Shown piece by piece: positions 11,304 through 19,117 of a stretch of 64,000 nucleotides of DNA. The notes under the pieces were generated by a model, which saw only the letters and a list, made by a program, of their open reading frames with translations, had not been told where the DNA came from and searched no databases. The stretch is from Adonisia turfae CCMR0081 (GTDB taxonomy: Bacteria; Cyanobacteriota; Cyanobacteriia; Phormidesmidales; Phormidesmidaceae), in assembly GCF_011009555.1 (NCBI RefSeq), contig NZ_QXHD01000004.1, forward strand, positions 2,129,985-2,193,984, read 5' to 3'. How positions within the stretch are numbered: the stretch's first letter is position 1; each line of letters opens with the position of its first letter. The translations under genes were made by a program, and so were the position numbers.

Positions 11304-13721
11304 TTAATTTGGGCCAAACTTAGGTAGTTCAGTTTGTTGGATTAATGCACTTGCCATCTCAACTGCCTCGGCAACACTCCTTAAAACTGTAGCTTTGTTA
11401 CCTGGATCTTGGATAGAGTTAGCTTCAGTGAGTACTTGCTGTAGCAATGCCGTGACGACTTGGTTCTCGGCAAGCTTTCCACTAACCCGTGCAAAGCTAT
11501 CTAAGAACAAAGCTTTTGCATCAGAGTCCATCGACATGTCCAAAGTGAGCGACTGTTGTAAAACTGCTTTAGCCATCTCAAAATCTTTGATTTTTCCGTA
11601 TGACAATGCAATACTCCTCAAGACCCAAGCTCTAGTAACAAAATTCGGGATGAGTTCAGTTTTGGTAAGTACCTCCTGTAAAATCTCTTCAGTGGCTTGA
11701 GATCCGGAGAAACGATCTGATATCCCTGCGACTATAGTCAAAACCAAAGCTTCAGCACCTGGTTCTGGAATGGAATTATCCGTAGCGGTAGCTCGCTGTA
11801 GAATTGCTTTAGCGACTTGAGTATCGGAGAGTTGCCAAGGCGTTATAGCGATTAACAGTAAGATTCTCGTTTGCTCTGTCGAATCTTGAATCGAGTCAAT
11901 CGTAGCGACTGTCTGAAGTAGAAGCTTTTCGACAGCTTGAGTATCAGCAAGCTGTCCATAGGCTTCGACAATGCCAATTAGGATTCTGGCTCTAGTATCC
12001 GGGGCAGGAATATCGTTAGCTGCCGTGACTGCCTGTTGCAGGATATCTTGCACTAATTGTAAGTCGCCGAACTCGCTGTGTGCTTTGGCAATATCAGTTA
12101 AGGCCCAAGCTTTAACACTCACCTCCTGGATGGAGCTAACTGTAGTGAGTACCTGTTGTAAAATATTTTGAGTGATCTGAGAATCAATAAGTTTTCCAGA
12201 TGCCTTGGCAATGCTGATTAAGATTACAGCCTGGTCATAAGATTCCGGGATTGAGTTAGCTGCCGTGACTATTTGTTGTAGAATCTCTTTGGCAGTTTGC
12301 GGGTCAGAGAACTCTCCAGACACCTCAGCAATGCTGCCTAGGACTATCGCCTGGTCACGAGACTCTGGAATTGAGTTAGCTGCGGCAAGCGTTTGTTGTA
12401 GAATCTCTTTGGTAGCTTGTGGTACAGAAAGTTGGCCACTGGCCTCTGCTACTCTCTTCAAAAATCTAGCTTGGGCATTTAAGTCTTGAATTGAGCTAGC
12501 TGTCGTAATTGCTTGTTGTAAAACCTCTTTAGCGGCTTGTGGATCAGCAAGCTGATTGTAGATTTGGGCAATATCCAACAATGCCTCAGCTCTAGTTCTT
12601 GAGGCTGGAATTGAGCTAACCGTTGTGAGTATATGCTGGAGAGCTGCCTGACCTGCTTTCGGATTAGAGAACTGGCCAGATAATTCTGTAATGCCTTCCA
12701 AAGCACTTGTACGTCTTCTACTCCTCTTATCCCAGTCTGAAACAGCGTTAAGAATGGCAAGTATCTGTTGTAAAACTTCCTGGGTAGCTTGATCATTAGA
12801 CAGTTGACTATAGACTTTTGCAATTTTGCTTAAGACCCAAGCTCTAGCATCTGCATCTGAGATAAGGCTAGCTTCGGCAGCGATCTGTTGAAATAGCGCT
12901 TGAGCAGTCTGAGTGTCGGGAATTTGGCCAGATGCTTTTACAATTTTACTTAAGACTGGAATTCTCTCTTTTTCTGGCCTTGTGCTAACCGTGATCAGCA
13001 TTTGCTGCAATAGCTCTTGTGCCTTTGGAGAGTCGGAAAGTTTACCATAGGTTTCTGCAACCTTAATCAAGAACAAAACTTTCTCTTCTTCTGGGATTGA
13101 GTCAGCTAAGGTGAGTGTTTGTTCCAGAATCTCCTTAGCCATTTGAGGTTTAGGGATTTGTCCGTAGGCTTCTGCCAGCCTAAGTAAGGTGCGTGCTTTT
13201 TCATCTGGCTTGGTAATGGAGTTAGTTGCAGCGAATACGTCCCCTAAGACTTCTTCCGTTATGAGAGGTTCAGAAAGTTCGCTGGCTACATATGTAATCT
13301 GTCTAAGAACGTTCCCCTTAGCTTCATCTGGAACTGAGTTAGCTACAGTAATTGCCTGCTGTAATACCTCTTTAGCTACTTGAGCATCAGGGAAAAGTTT
13401 GGATGTACGTACAACTTGCCACAAAATTGTAGGTTTTTCAGTTGAAACTGGGATTGAGTCAGCTGCCGTAAGGGTTTGTTGTAGCAGATCTGCAAAGTCT
13501 TGCTCCCAATTGATAAGAGGTGAATCCACCAACTGAACAGTGAAATTTGATTCCGCCGTTTCTAGGCGTTGAGACAGTGATGATGGTTCATCCTGGTGTT
13601 GAGTGAGTGCCCAACTACTTTCCAAAAATCTACTCCCAACTAAGCCTAATGCGATCGCAAGTCCTAGTAGAGATTGCCTAACCCAAGTTCCTGTGGACCT
13701 CCCCTGCTGTTTGTAATTCAT
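11304..13721 (-). CDS. Exported protein made of about 18 repeats of 40 residues
   Basis: 805 residues from the ATG at 13721 (MNYKQQGRSTGTWVRQSLLG), chosen because a signal peptide follows at once and ends near SSWA; the upstream 23 codons lack family features. The rest is a nearly unbroken array with a 40-residue period, consensus roughly ARVLxxIAEASGQLSDPQ followed by AKEILQQxLTAANSIPES. Each unit reads as two amphipathic helices, so a TPR/HEAT-like solenoid is expected. No catalytic domain is present. I do not recognise a named family. The gene is less GC-rich than its neighbours. It converges on the amine oxidase gene. Likely a periplasmic or surface protein-binding scaffold; function unknown. 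Confidence 0.8.
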   Translation of the reverse strand: MNYKQQGRSTGTWVRQSLLGLAIALGLVGSRFLESSWALTQHQDEPSSLSQRLETAESNFTVQLVDSPLINWEQDFADLLQQTLTAADSIPVSTEKPTILWQVVRTSKLFPDAQVAKEVLQQAITVANSVPDEAKGNVLRQITYVASELSEPLITEEVLGDVFAATNSITKPDEKARTLLRLAEAYGQIPKPQMAKEILEQTLTLADSIPEEEKVLFLIKVAETYGKLSDSPKAQELLQQMLITVSTRPEKERIPVLSKIVKASGQIPDTQTAQALFQQIAAEASLISDADARAWVLSKIAKVYSQLSNDQATQEVLQQILAILNAVSDWDKRSRRRTSALEGITELSGQFSNPKAGQAALQHILTTVSSIPASRTRAEALLDIAQIYNQLADPQAAKEVLQQAITTASSIQDLNAQARFLKRVAEASGQLSVPQATKEILQQTLAAANSIPESRDQAIVLGSIAEVSGEFSDPQTAKEILQQIVTAANSIPESYDQAVILISIAKASGKLIDSQITQNILQQVLTTVSSIQEVSVKAWALTDIAKAHSEFGDLQLVQDILQQAVTAANDIPAPDTRARILIGIVEAYGQLADTQAVEKLLLQTVATIDSIQDSTEQTRILLLIAITPWQLSDTQVAKAILQRATATDNSIPEPGAEALVLTIVAGISDRFSGSQATEEILQEVLTKTELIPNFVTRAWVLRSIALSYGKIKDFEMAKAVLQQSLTLDMSMDSDAKALFLDSFARVSGKLAENQVVTALLQQVLTEANSIQDPGNKATVLRSVAEAVEMASALIQQTELPKFGPN

Positions 13722-13939
13722 GGCTTGGTGATGATAAATTTGTGGGGACAAAAATAAGAGCCTCCATAGAAGAAAAATGCCGAAACCCACTTGACACGTT
13801 CACGGCTTCATAGTTATGAAACTGAGCGGCGGTCAATATTTTTGCTGTATCACCTGCTGATTATTAAATCCATCCGCTCCTGCTTAGGGTTTTGATTTTA
13901 TTCAGGGCATTGCAGCAGAAGCTTGACTACACGCTGATA

Positions 13940-15274
13940 TTAAAGTCGTTCTAACCAGCCACGCATCTTGCCAGGGTTTAATAAGCCATAGGGATCAATT
14001 TGAGCCTTAAATGCCACCTGGGTTTCGTTGATCTGCTTACGGCCTCCATCTTCCAAAATGTAGGTGTGAGGGTTGGCAATAAAGGCTCCCTGCTCCTCGT
14101 GATAGCGAATAATCTCATTGAGGCGCGCTTCGTTGGTGTAGCGTACTAGCTGTAGTGCAGCTGGGCAGACCTGTCCGTGTACCCGAAAGAACTCTAAGTG
14201 CATCATCGCTTCATCGCCAAAGTGCTGATACATGTGCTCAATCAGCTTCATATTTGTGTCGTAGGGAAACAGCGTCTGTAAATAGGTGAGGCTGTCATCC
14301 ACATTCCGAGCATGGAGTGTGGTGTGGTTCCAGGTGAATTCTGCTAGGGCAGCCCCTTTCTTGGCTTCCTCTGCAGTTTTTTGATAGGTGATTGTGCCAC
14401 CAGCTGTTTTGACCAATTCATTAAAAGGCTCTAGGGACGATTCTGAGATCATCAATAGAGCGGCTGCTTTACCTTCAGGTAGGGCATCCTGTAGCGCTGC
14501 AAAATAACTGGGTATGGGCCAGGCATGAATGCTGATCAGCTTTTTAATAATGCCGTCGGCTTCGCCCAGGGTATACCCAAAGCGAGCGGCGTCCATAAAA
14601 TTATCGAAGGTGACAATCACCTCTGCCCAGGGATAGGCTGGGCCTAACGGAATTTCCAGCTCGGTGATAATGCCATTGGTGCCGTAGGCGTGATTTACTT
14701 TTTGCACCTCGTCACCGCGCAGTTCAAGTATGCGGGGTTCGTCTTCCATGGTGACCACACGGACCGCATGGAGGTTACCGCGATCGGCCAGCTGACCATA
14801 GGTGATGGAACCAATGCCGCCACTGCCACCACCGATAAAGCCACCAATGGTGGCGGTGCGGTAGGTGGAGGGAACCATGCGAAGTTCCCAGCCCTGCCCA
14901 CGGGTGATTTTATCAATAGCCGCTAGTTTGGCTCCAGCATCTACACAAGCCAGCCCCGGCTTTACCCATTTCACTCGATTGAGCTTACTCAGATCTAAAA
15001 TTACGCCGCCTTTAAGGGGGATGCACTGACCGTAGTTACCCGTGCCTGCGCCTCTGACTGTTAGCGGTGTCTTGGTGGCAACACAAGCCTTAGCCACTTG
15101 AATTACCTCTGCTTCCGTGGAAGGCCGCACTACCAGGTCAGCCACTTTGTTTTCTAACTGGGCCGTCAGCACAGGGCTGAAATGATAATAATCCTTGGAG
15201 AGCTTAGCGACCTGGGTAGGGTCTTGGATCAGGTCCAGGTTGTTGGGCAGCAGGGAGAGTATGGGAGAGGCCAT
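13940..15274 (-). CDS. FAD-linked oxidase (GlcD/FAD_binding_4 type)
   Basis: 444 residues from the ATG at 15274 (MASPILSLLPNNLDL). The GTG at 15457 would add 61 residues with no family similarity. A PCMH-type FAD domain spans about 40-230: VVRPSTEAEVIQVAKAC, then LTVRGAGTGNYGQCIPLKGG and the glycine-rich GGFIGGGSGGIGSITYG. A substrate domain follows, ending with LLNPGKMRGW. Relatives include glycolate/D-lactate dehydrogenases and other hydroxyacid oxidases; the exact substrate is unknown. The 278-base gap upstream, shared with mraY, holds no clear feature. Confidence 0.88.
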   Translation of the reverse strand: MASPILSLLPNNLDLIQDPTQVAKLSKDYYHFSPVLTAQLENKVADLVVRPSTEAEVIQVAKACVATKTPLTVRGAGTGNYGQCIPLKGGVILDLSKLNRVKWVKPGLACVDAGAKLAAIDKITRGQGWELRMVPSTYRTATIGGFIGGGSGGIGSITYGQLADRGNLHAVRVVTMEDEPRILELRGDEVQKVNHAYGTNGIITELEIPLGPAYPWAEVIVTFDNFMDAARFGYTLGEADGIIKKLISIHAWPIPSYFAALQDALPEGKAAALLMISESSLEPFNELVKTAGGTITYQKTAEEAKKGAALAEFTWNHTTLHARNVDDSLTYLQTLFPYDTNMKLIEHMYQHFGDEAMMHLEFFRVHGQVCPAALQLVRYTNEARLNEIIRYHEEQGAFIANPHTYILEDGGRKQINETQVAFKAQIDPYGLLNPGKMRGWLERL

Positions 15275-15552
15275 AGTTGGAATAAGGCGGAGGGGTAGAA
15301 AAGATAACCGATGCTGAGTTAGCAATGTCGGGACTGAGTCCCTGAAAAAGTATTTGGCATCTGCCGTAGGAGTAGTGTGGCAAGAATTTTCGGTTGGATC
15401 AAGGTGATTTGTGGTGATGCTAGTGGCTTGCACCCCACGACAATAAAACAGCGGCACAGAGACCGCTGCTTCAAACGCTGTATGAAATTAAAACAGTAAA
15501 AATGGACAAGTACATCGCACCGTAGTGCTTACCTGTCCGTTATCGAGAAGAC

Positions 15553-16650
15553 TTAATACAGTGTGGTCAGTGCTACGCAAGATAGCAGACCCGCTATCAT
15601 GTAAAACACGCTAACGACCTGAATTTCGGACCAACCGGATAGCTCAAAATGATGATGTAAGGGAGCCATCTTAAAGAGACGCTTGCCTTTACCGTCGGGT
15701 CCTTTAGTGGCCTTGTAATAGCTCACCTGCATAATGACTGAAAGGGTTTCAGCTACAAATAGCAGGGTGATAATAAACAGCGCAAACAAGTGACCGCTCA
15801 AGATGCCGACTGCGGCCAGGGAACCGCCTAATGCTAGGGAACCGGTATCACCCATAAACACTCTGGCAGGGTTGCGGTTGTGGGTGAGAAAACCAACACA
15901 GGCTCCACTCATAGCGGCACAGAAGATCATTAGCTCTGGATAGTTGGGAGCAATCAGGGCACCAAACCCTAATAGCGCGATCGCACCAGTGCCACCCATG
16001 AGACCATCCACACCATCTGTCAGGTTAGTCGCATTACTCTCAGCCACCATGGTGAACCCAGCCAATGGCCAGAAAAGTAATCCCAGGGGCAGCAGGATAC
16101 CAAAAGGCAAGTCCAGTTCAGTAATTTCAGCGGGCTGACTAGTCATGGCCCAAGCACAAAAGGCAATGGCAAATCCAATTTGCAATGCCAGCTTCATCTT
16201 GGGGGAAATGCCCTTATTGGAACGACGTCTTAGCACTTGCCAATCGTCAAGCCAACCAATAGAACCATAGGCCAGGGTCAAGGCACAAACCGCCAATGTA
16301 TTGACAGCGCCACCCGACGCAATAGCTGCTACCAGGATTGCCACAGGGACAAAAAAGATACCTCCCATGGTGGGAGTTCCAGCCTTTTTTAAATGCGCTT
16401 TAGGGCCTTCTTCCCGAATAAATTGCCCTGCCTTGAGGTGCTTTAGCATTGGCACTACACCGTAGCCAAGTAAAGCTGAACCCACAGCGGATAATAGAAA
16501 TGGCATTAGCAGACTGGATTGAGCTAACCAGTCACGACCTGCCCATATATCTAATCCCGCTGCTAAACATGACAGGGTACCCATCAAAAGTACCGAAAGG
16601 CCTGTACCCGTTAGGGCCGTTGCCCTAGAGGTAAAGAATTTAGCATCCAC
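15553..16650 (-). CDS. mraY: Phospho-N-acetylmuramoyl-pentapeptide-transferase
   Basis: Transfers phospho-MurNAc-pentapeptide from UDP to undecaprenyl phosphate, making lipid I at the inner face of the plasma membrane. 365 residues with about ten membrane helices. Diagnostic motifs are all present: KKAGTPTMGG (about 87-96), the aspartate-rich NATNLTDGVDGL, the HNRNPARVFMGDTGSLALGG loop and the C-terminal PLHHHFELSGW. Length is typical. It is not beside other mur or fts genes here, as is usual for the dispersed cyanobacterial cell-wall genes. Confidence 0.98.
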   Translation of the reverse strand: MDAKFFTSRATALTGTGLSVLLMGTLSCLAAGLDIWAGRDWLAQSSLLMPFLLSAVGSALLGYGVVPMLKHLKAGQFIREEGPKAHLKKAGTPTMGGIFFVPVAILVAAIASGGAVNTLAVCALTLAYGSIGWLDDWQVLRRRSNKGISPKMKLALQIGFAIAFCAWAMTSQPAEITELDLPFGILLPLGLLFWPLAGFTMVAESNATNLTDGVDGLMGGTGAIALLGFGALIAPNYPELMIFCAAMSGACVGFLTHNRNPARVFMGDTGSLALGGSLAAVGILSGHLFALFIITLLFVAETLSVIMQVSYYKATKGPDGKGKRLFKMAPLHHHFELSGWSEIQVVSVFYMIAGLLSCVALTTLY

Positions 16651-16856
16651 AATTCACGTCCTTCACACACCACACACTTCAAGCGTTTAGCCTCACTTTC
16701 CGTACAGAATCGTCTGTAGATAAGGAGTGCTAAAAATACAAAAAGGCCTCACTACCTAGATTTTCCAGTGAATGCTGCTAAAAGTCTAGGAATACAGGCT
16801 ACAAACTTACTAAGTCAATATACTTAGCTCTGCACAGCCTTGCTTGTAGAGGATGT

Positions 16857-17102
16857 TTAATCCCCGTCGGGTTCATCACTATCGGAATTGTCATCCGAAT
16901 CATCGAAGCTAGCATCATCACTGCCCATGAGGTCAGAGATTTCTTCGCTATCAGCTTCTTCACGAACGGCTTCGGTCTCACGAGGAATCAGACGCCCTGT
17001 GTTTTCTAGCCAACGCAGAATGGAGGAGTCACCGCGCTCGGGAATGACGACTGCGTGTTGCTGGCGAGGAATTTGTCGTACGGAGGGATTGTATTTAGTC
17101 AT
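16857..17102 (-). CDS. DUF3134 family cyanobacterial protein
   Basis: 81 residues. The conserved core is N-terminal (NPSVRQIPRQQHAVVIPE and SILRWLENTGRLIPRE). The tail is extremely acidic (Asp/Glu/Ser-rich from about residue 49). I recognise the cyanobacterial DUF3134 family; its role is unknown. It is located between mraY and the divergent PAP/fibrillin gene. A frame on the opposite strand over the same bases is a shadow created by the repetitive acidic codons. Confidence 0.8.
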   Translation of the reverse strand: MTKYNPSVRQIPRQQHAVVIPERGDSSILRWLENTGRLIPRETEAVREEADSEEISDLMGSDDASFDDSDDNSDSDEPDGD

Positions 17103-17460
17103 ACGCGTTTGTGGTTGAGACTAGACTGGGGGTAAACACCTATACCTAACTCATCTAATTCCAAAGAGCAGAAGCCCCAAAGATCAGAAGACTGAGTATA
17201 CGCTGATTTACCGTACCGTTTAACCTACTTTTTTCTACACAGAGATCCTGAAACTCTGCATCAAAATATACAGTACCTCAGCACTCATCATTGTTTGTGA
17301 TGGTCTTCAGCTGAATATTAAGCATTTCTTACCATGCCATGCCAATAAAGTATGAAAGGATGCTCATGTCAAGTCCCTGACAACAATAATTTGCTAGTCC
17401 TTTGAAATAGGCACAGTATGGTTAGGTGTCTGTTGGCATCTAATCTATCTGTCACCATCT
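17103..17460. other. 358-base divergent intergenic region
   Basis: AT-rich space between the DUF3134 gene and the PAP/fibrillin gene, which point away from each other. It must hold both promoters, but I can identify no convincing -35/-10 pair, hairpin or small ORF. Confidence 0.5.
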
Positions 17461-18057
17461 ATGACAATGCTTGAGAAAACTGACCTGTTAGACGCGATCG
17501 CACCCACAAACCGTGGACTGCTGGCAGATGACCCTGAGCAAAAAGCAGACATCCTCAAAAAGGTTGCCCGTTTAGAGGCTAGTAATCCCACCTCAAATCC
17601 TTTATCAGCAATAGATTTGCTCAATGGCAATTGGCAATTGCTCTATACCACCAGCACAGAATTACTCGGCATTGATCGCTTTCCGCTGCTAGCCCTCGGC
17701 AACATTTATCAATGGGTGCAGATCGAGCAGATGCGTATCTATAATCTGGCGGAAATCAGGTCGGTATTAGGTGGGCTGGTATCTGTGACAGCGACATTTG
17801 AACCGGTCTCTGAGAAACGCGTCAATGTATGCTTTGACCGAGCAATTTTCGGTTTGCAATCGACCCTCGGCTATCAGAGCCCTAGCCAGTTTATTGAGGC
17901 GATGCAGCAAACCGATAAGTTTAACTTTTTTAAGGGCATTGACTTTACGGTAAGTTCCAACAGAGAACCGGGTTGGTTAGAGGTTACCTATTTAGATCAG
18001 ACCATGCGTATTGGACGGGGTAATCAGGGCAGCGTCTTTGTGTTGAGAAAGGCTTAG
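17461..18057 (+). CDS. PAP/fibrillin family protein
   Basis: 198 residues with the plastid-lipid-associated-protein fold. LLNGNWQLLYTTSTELLGIDRFPLL is split here as the lead motif (about 52-75, with its central NGNWQLLYTTS), and the C-terminal strand LEVTYLDQTMRIGRGNQGSVFVL is the closing one (about 172-194). Fibrillins bind lipids or hydrophobic quinones and coat thylakoid-associated structures; cyanobacterial members are linked to membrane photoprotection. No signal peptide. The start ATG at 17461 is followed by a second Met at codon 3. The RecB-like nuclease begins 5 bases after the stop, so the two are probably co-transcribed. Confidence 0.88.
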   Translation: MTMLEKTDLLDAIAPTNRGLLADDPEQKADILKKVARLEASNPTSNPLSAIDLLNGNWQLLYTTSTELLGIDRFPLLALGNIYQWVQIEQMRIYNLAEIRSVLGGLVSVTATFEPVSEKRVNVCFDRAIFGLQSTLGYQSPSQFIEAMQQTDKFNFFKGIDFTVSSNREPGWLEVTYLDQTMRIGRGNQGSVFVLRKA

Positions 18058-18062
18058 ATACT

Positions 18063-18842
18063 ATGGCGCTGTCTGTTCTATCGCTATCCCAGGCCCATCT
18101 CACCCTATTAGATAGCTGTCCACGGCGATTTCAGTTTATCTTCGACCAATCTTTAGCGGTACCGCCCACACCGGATGGACAGGATGCAGCCCTGTGGGGG
18201 AATCAATTTCACCTGCTGATGCAACAGCAGGCCCTGGGGCTACCCATCGATGTGATAGCAGCGGCTAACGCAGATATGACGGCCAAGATTGAGGCACTGC
18301 GAGGATTAGACCCCCACCTGTTTCAACCTGACCCTGATGAACAGCTGCGCCAAAGTGAGCATCAGCGTACCCTGGCATTGAATGGCTACATATTTACAGT
18401 GATTTACGACCTGGTCGTCTTAACTGAGCAATCAGGGCTAATTGTGGATTGGAAAACCTATCTCAAGCCACCCTCAAGAATGCGTCTGGCTCAGGATTGG
18501 CAAACTCGCTTGTATCTGTATGTATTAACTGAGACCAGTGGGTTAAGGCCTGACCAGGTAACTATGGTCTACTGGTTTGTCCGCAATCGGAATGAGCAAG
18601 GCGATGATTTACCCCCTAGCGACTATCGATTTACCTACAGCCTGCAGCAGCATGAGCAAACTAGAGCAACACTATTGCAATTGACTGAGCGGCTGTCTTT
18701 ACTACGGCAACGTGGAGAATTCCCCAAGACTGATATTTTGGACCGTTGCACCCATTGTCCATTTCAAATGCGCTGTCAGCGGTTAGGGACGTCACCGCTG
18801 CCGATTAACCTCAATGATATTGAAGAGCTATCAATTCATTGA
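18063..18842 (+). CDS. Stand-alone RecB-like PD-(D/E)XK nuclease with probable iron-sulfur cluster
   Basis: 259 residues. Nuclease motifs: His in GNQFH (H50), Asp in IYDLV (D116), the DxK pair in LIVDWKTY (D129, K131), and the motif IV Gln/Tyr in DWQTRLYLY. Four cysteines are placed as in Cas4/AddB-type iron-staple nucleases: C19 in LLDSCPRR and C229, C232, C238 in CTHCPFQMRC. This predicts a [4Fe-4S]-stabilised DNA exonuclease. No helicase domain and no cas genes nearby. It is immediately downstream of the PAP/fibrillin gene. Confidence 0.88.
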   Translation: MALSVLSLSQAHLTLLDSCPRRFQFIFDQSLAVPPTPDGQDAALWGNQFHLLMQQQALGLPIDVIAAANADMTAKIEALRGLDPHLFQPDPDEQLRQSEHQRTLALNGYIFTVIYDLVVLTEQSGLIVDWKTYLKPPSRMRLAQDWQTRLYLYVLTETSGLRPDQVTMVYWFVRNRNEQGDDLPPSDYRFTYSLQQHEQTRATLLQLTERLSLLRQRGEFPKTDILDRCTHCPFQMRCQRLGTSPLPINLNDIEELSIH

Positions 18843-18854
18843 TTTAGATAAATC
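18841..18854. promoter_or_regulatory. Dyad 1 upstream of ndhF3
   Basis: GATTTA-GA-TAAATC, a perfect 6+6 inverted repeat overlapping the stop of the nuclease gene. It has the same arms as dyad 2, 95 bases further on. Candidate operator for the CO2-uptake operon or part of a terminator for the preceding gene. Confidence 0.4.
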
Positions 18855-18935
18855 CACCTAAACAGTCACATTAAAAATACTCTATTCAAGGTCTGGCGTT
18901 TTTGGGTGTGGGTAATTAAACTTAAAATATCGATA

Positions 18936-18949
18936 GATTTAAGTAAATC
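18936..18949. promoter_or_regulatory. Dyad 2 upstream of ndhF3
   Basis: GATTTA-AG-TAAATC, a perfect 6+6 inverted repeat about 170 bases before the ndhF3 ATG. It differs from dyad 1 only in the two central bases. In other cyanobacteria this operon is controlled by the LysR-type NdhR/CcmR; whether these dyads match its operator is not established. Confidence 0.45.
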
Positions 18950-19070
18950 GTTCTAAGGCACAGATAGATTTTATTAAATGATCTTCTGGTTGGCTTATGG
19001 GTGTGAAAAGCTCCCTGACTAGAGCTAGGGATACTCTGGTCAAGATTTTTCTACCCAAGCTGCATGCCTC

Positions 19071-19089
19071 GGATTTTAAAGTTAAATCC
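19071..19089. promoter_or_regulatory. Dyad 3 upstream of ndhF3
   Basis: GGATTT and AAATCC arms with a 7-base centre (outer arms resemble dyads 1 and 2 with wider spacing), 28 bases before the ndhF3 start. An imperfect related dyad lies near 18967-18983. Confidence 0.4.
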
Positions 19090-19117
19090 CTAATCAGTTG
19101 CTTCTTGAAATTACTCC

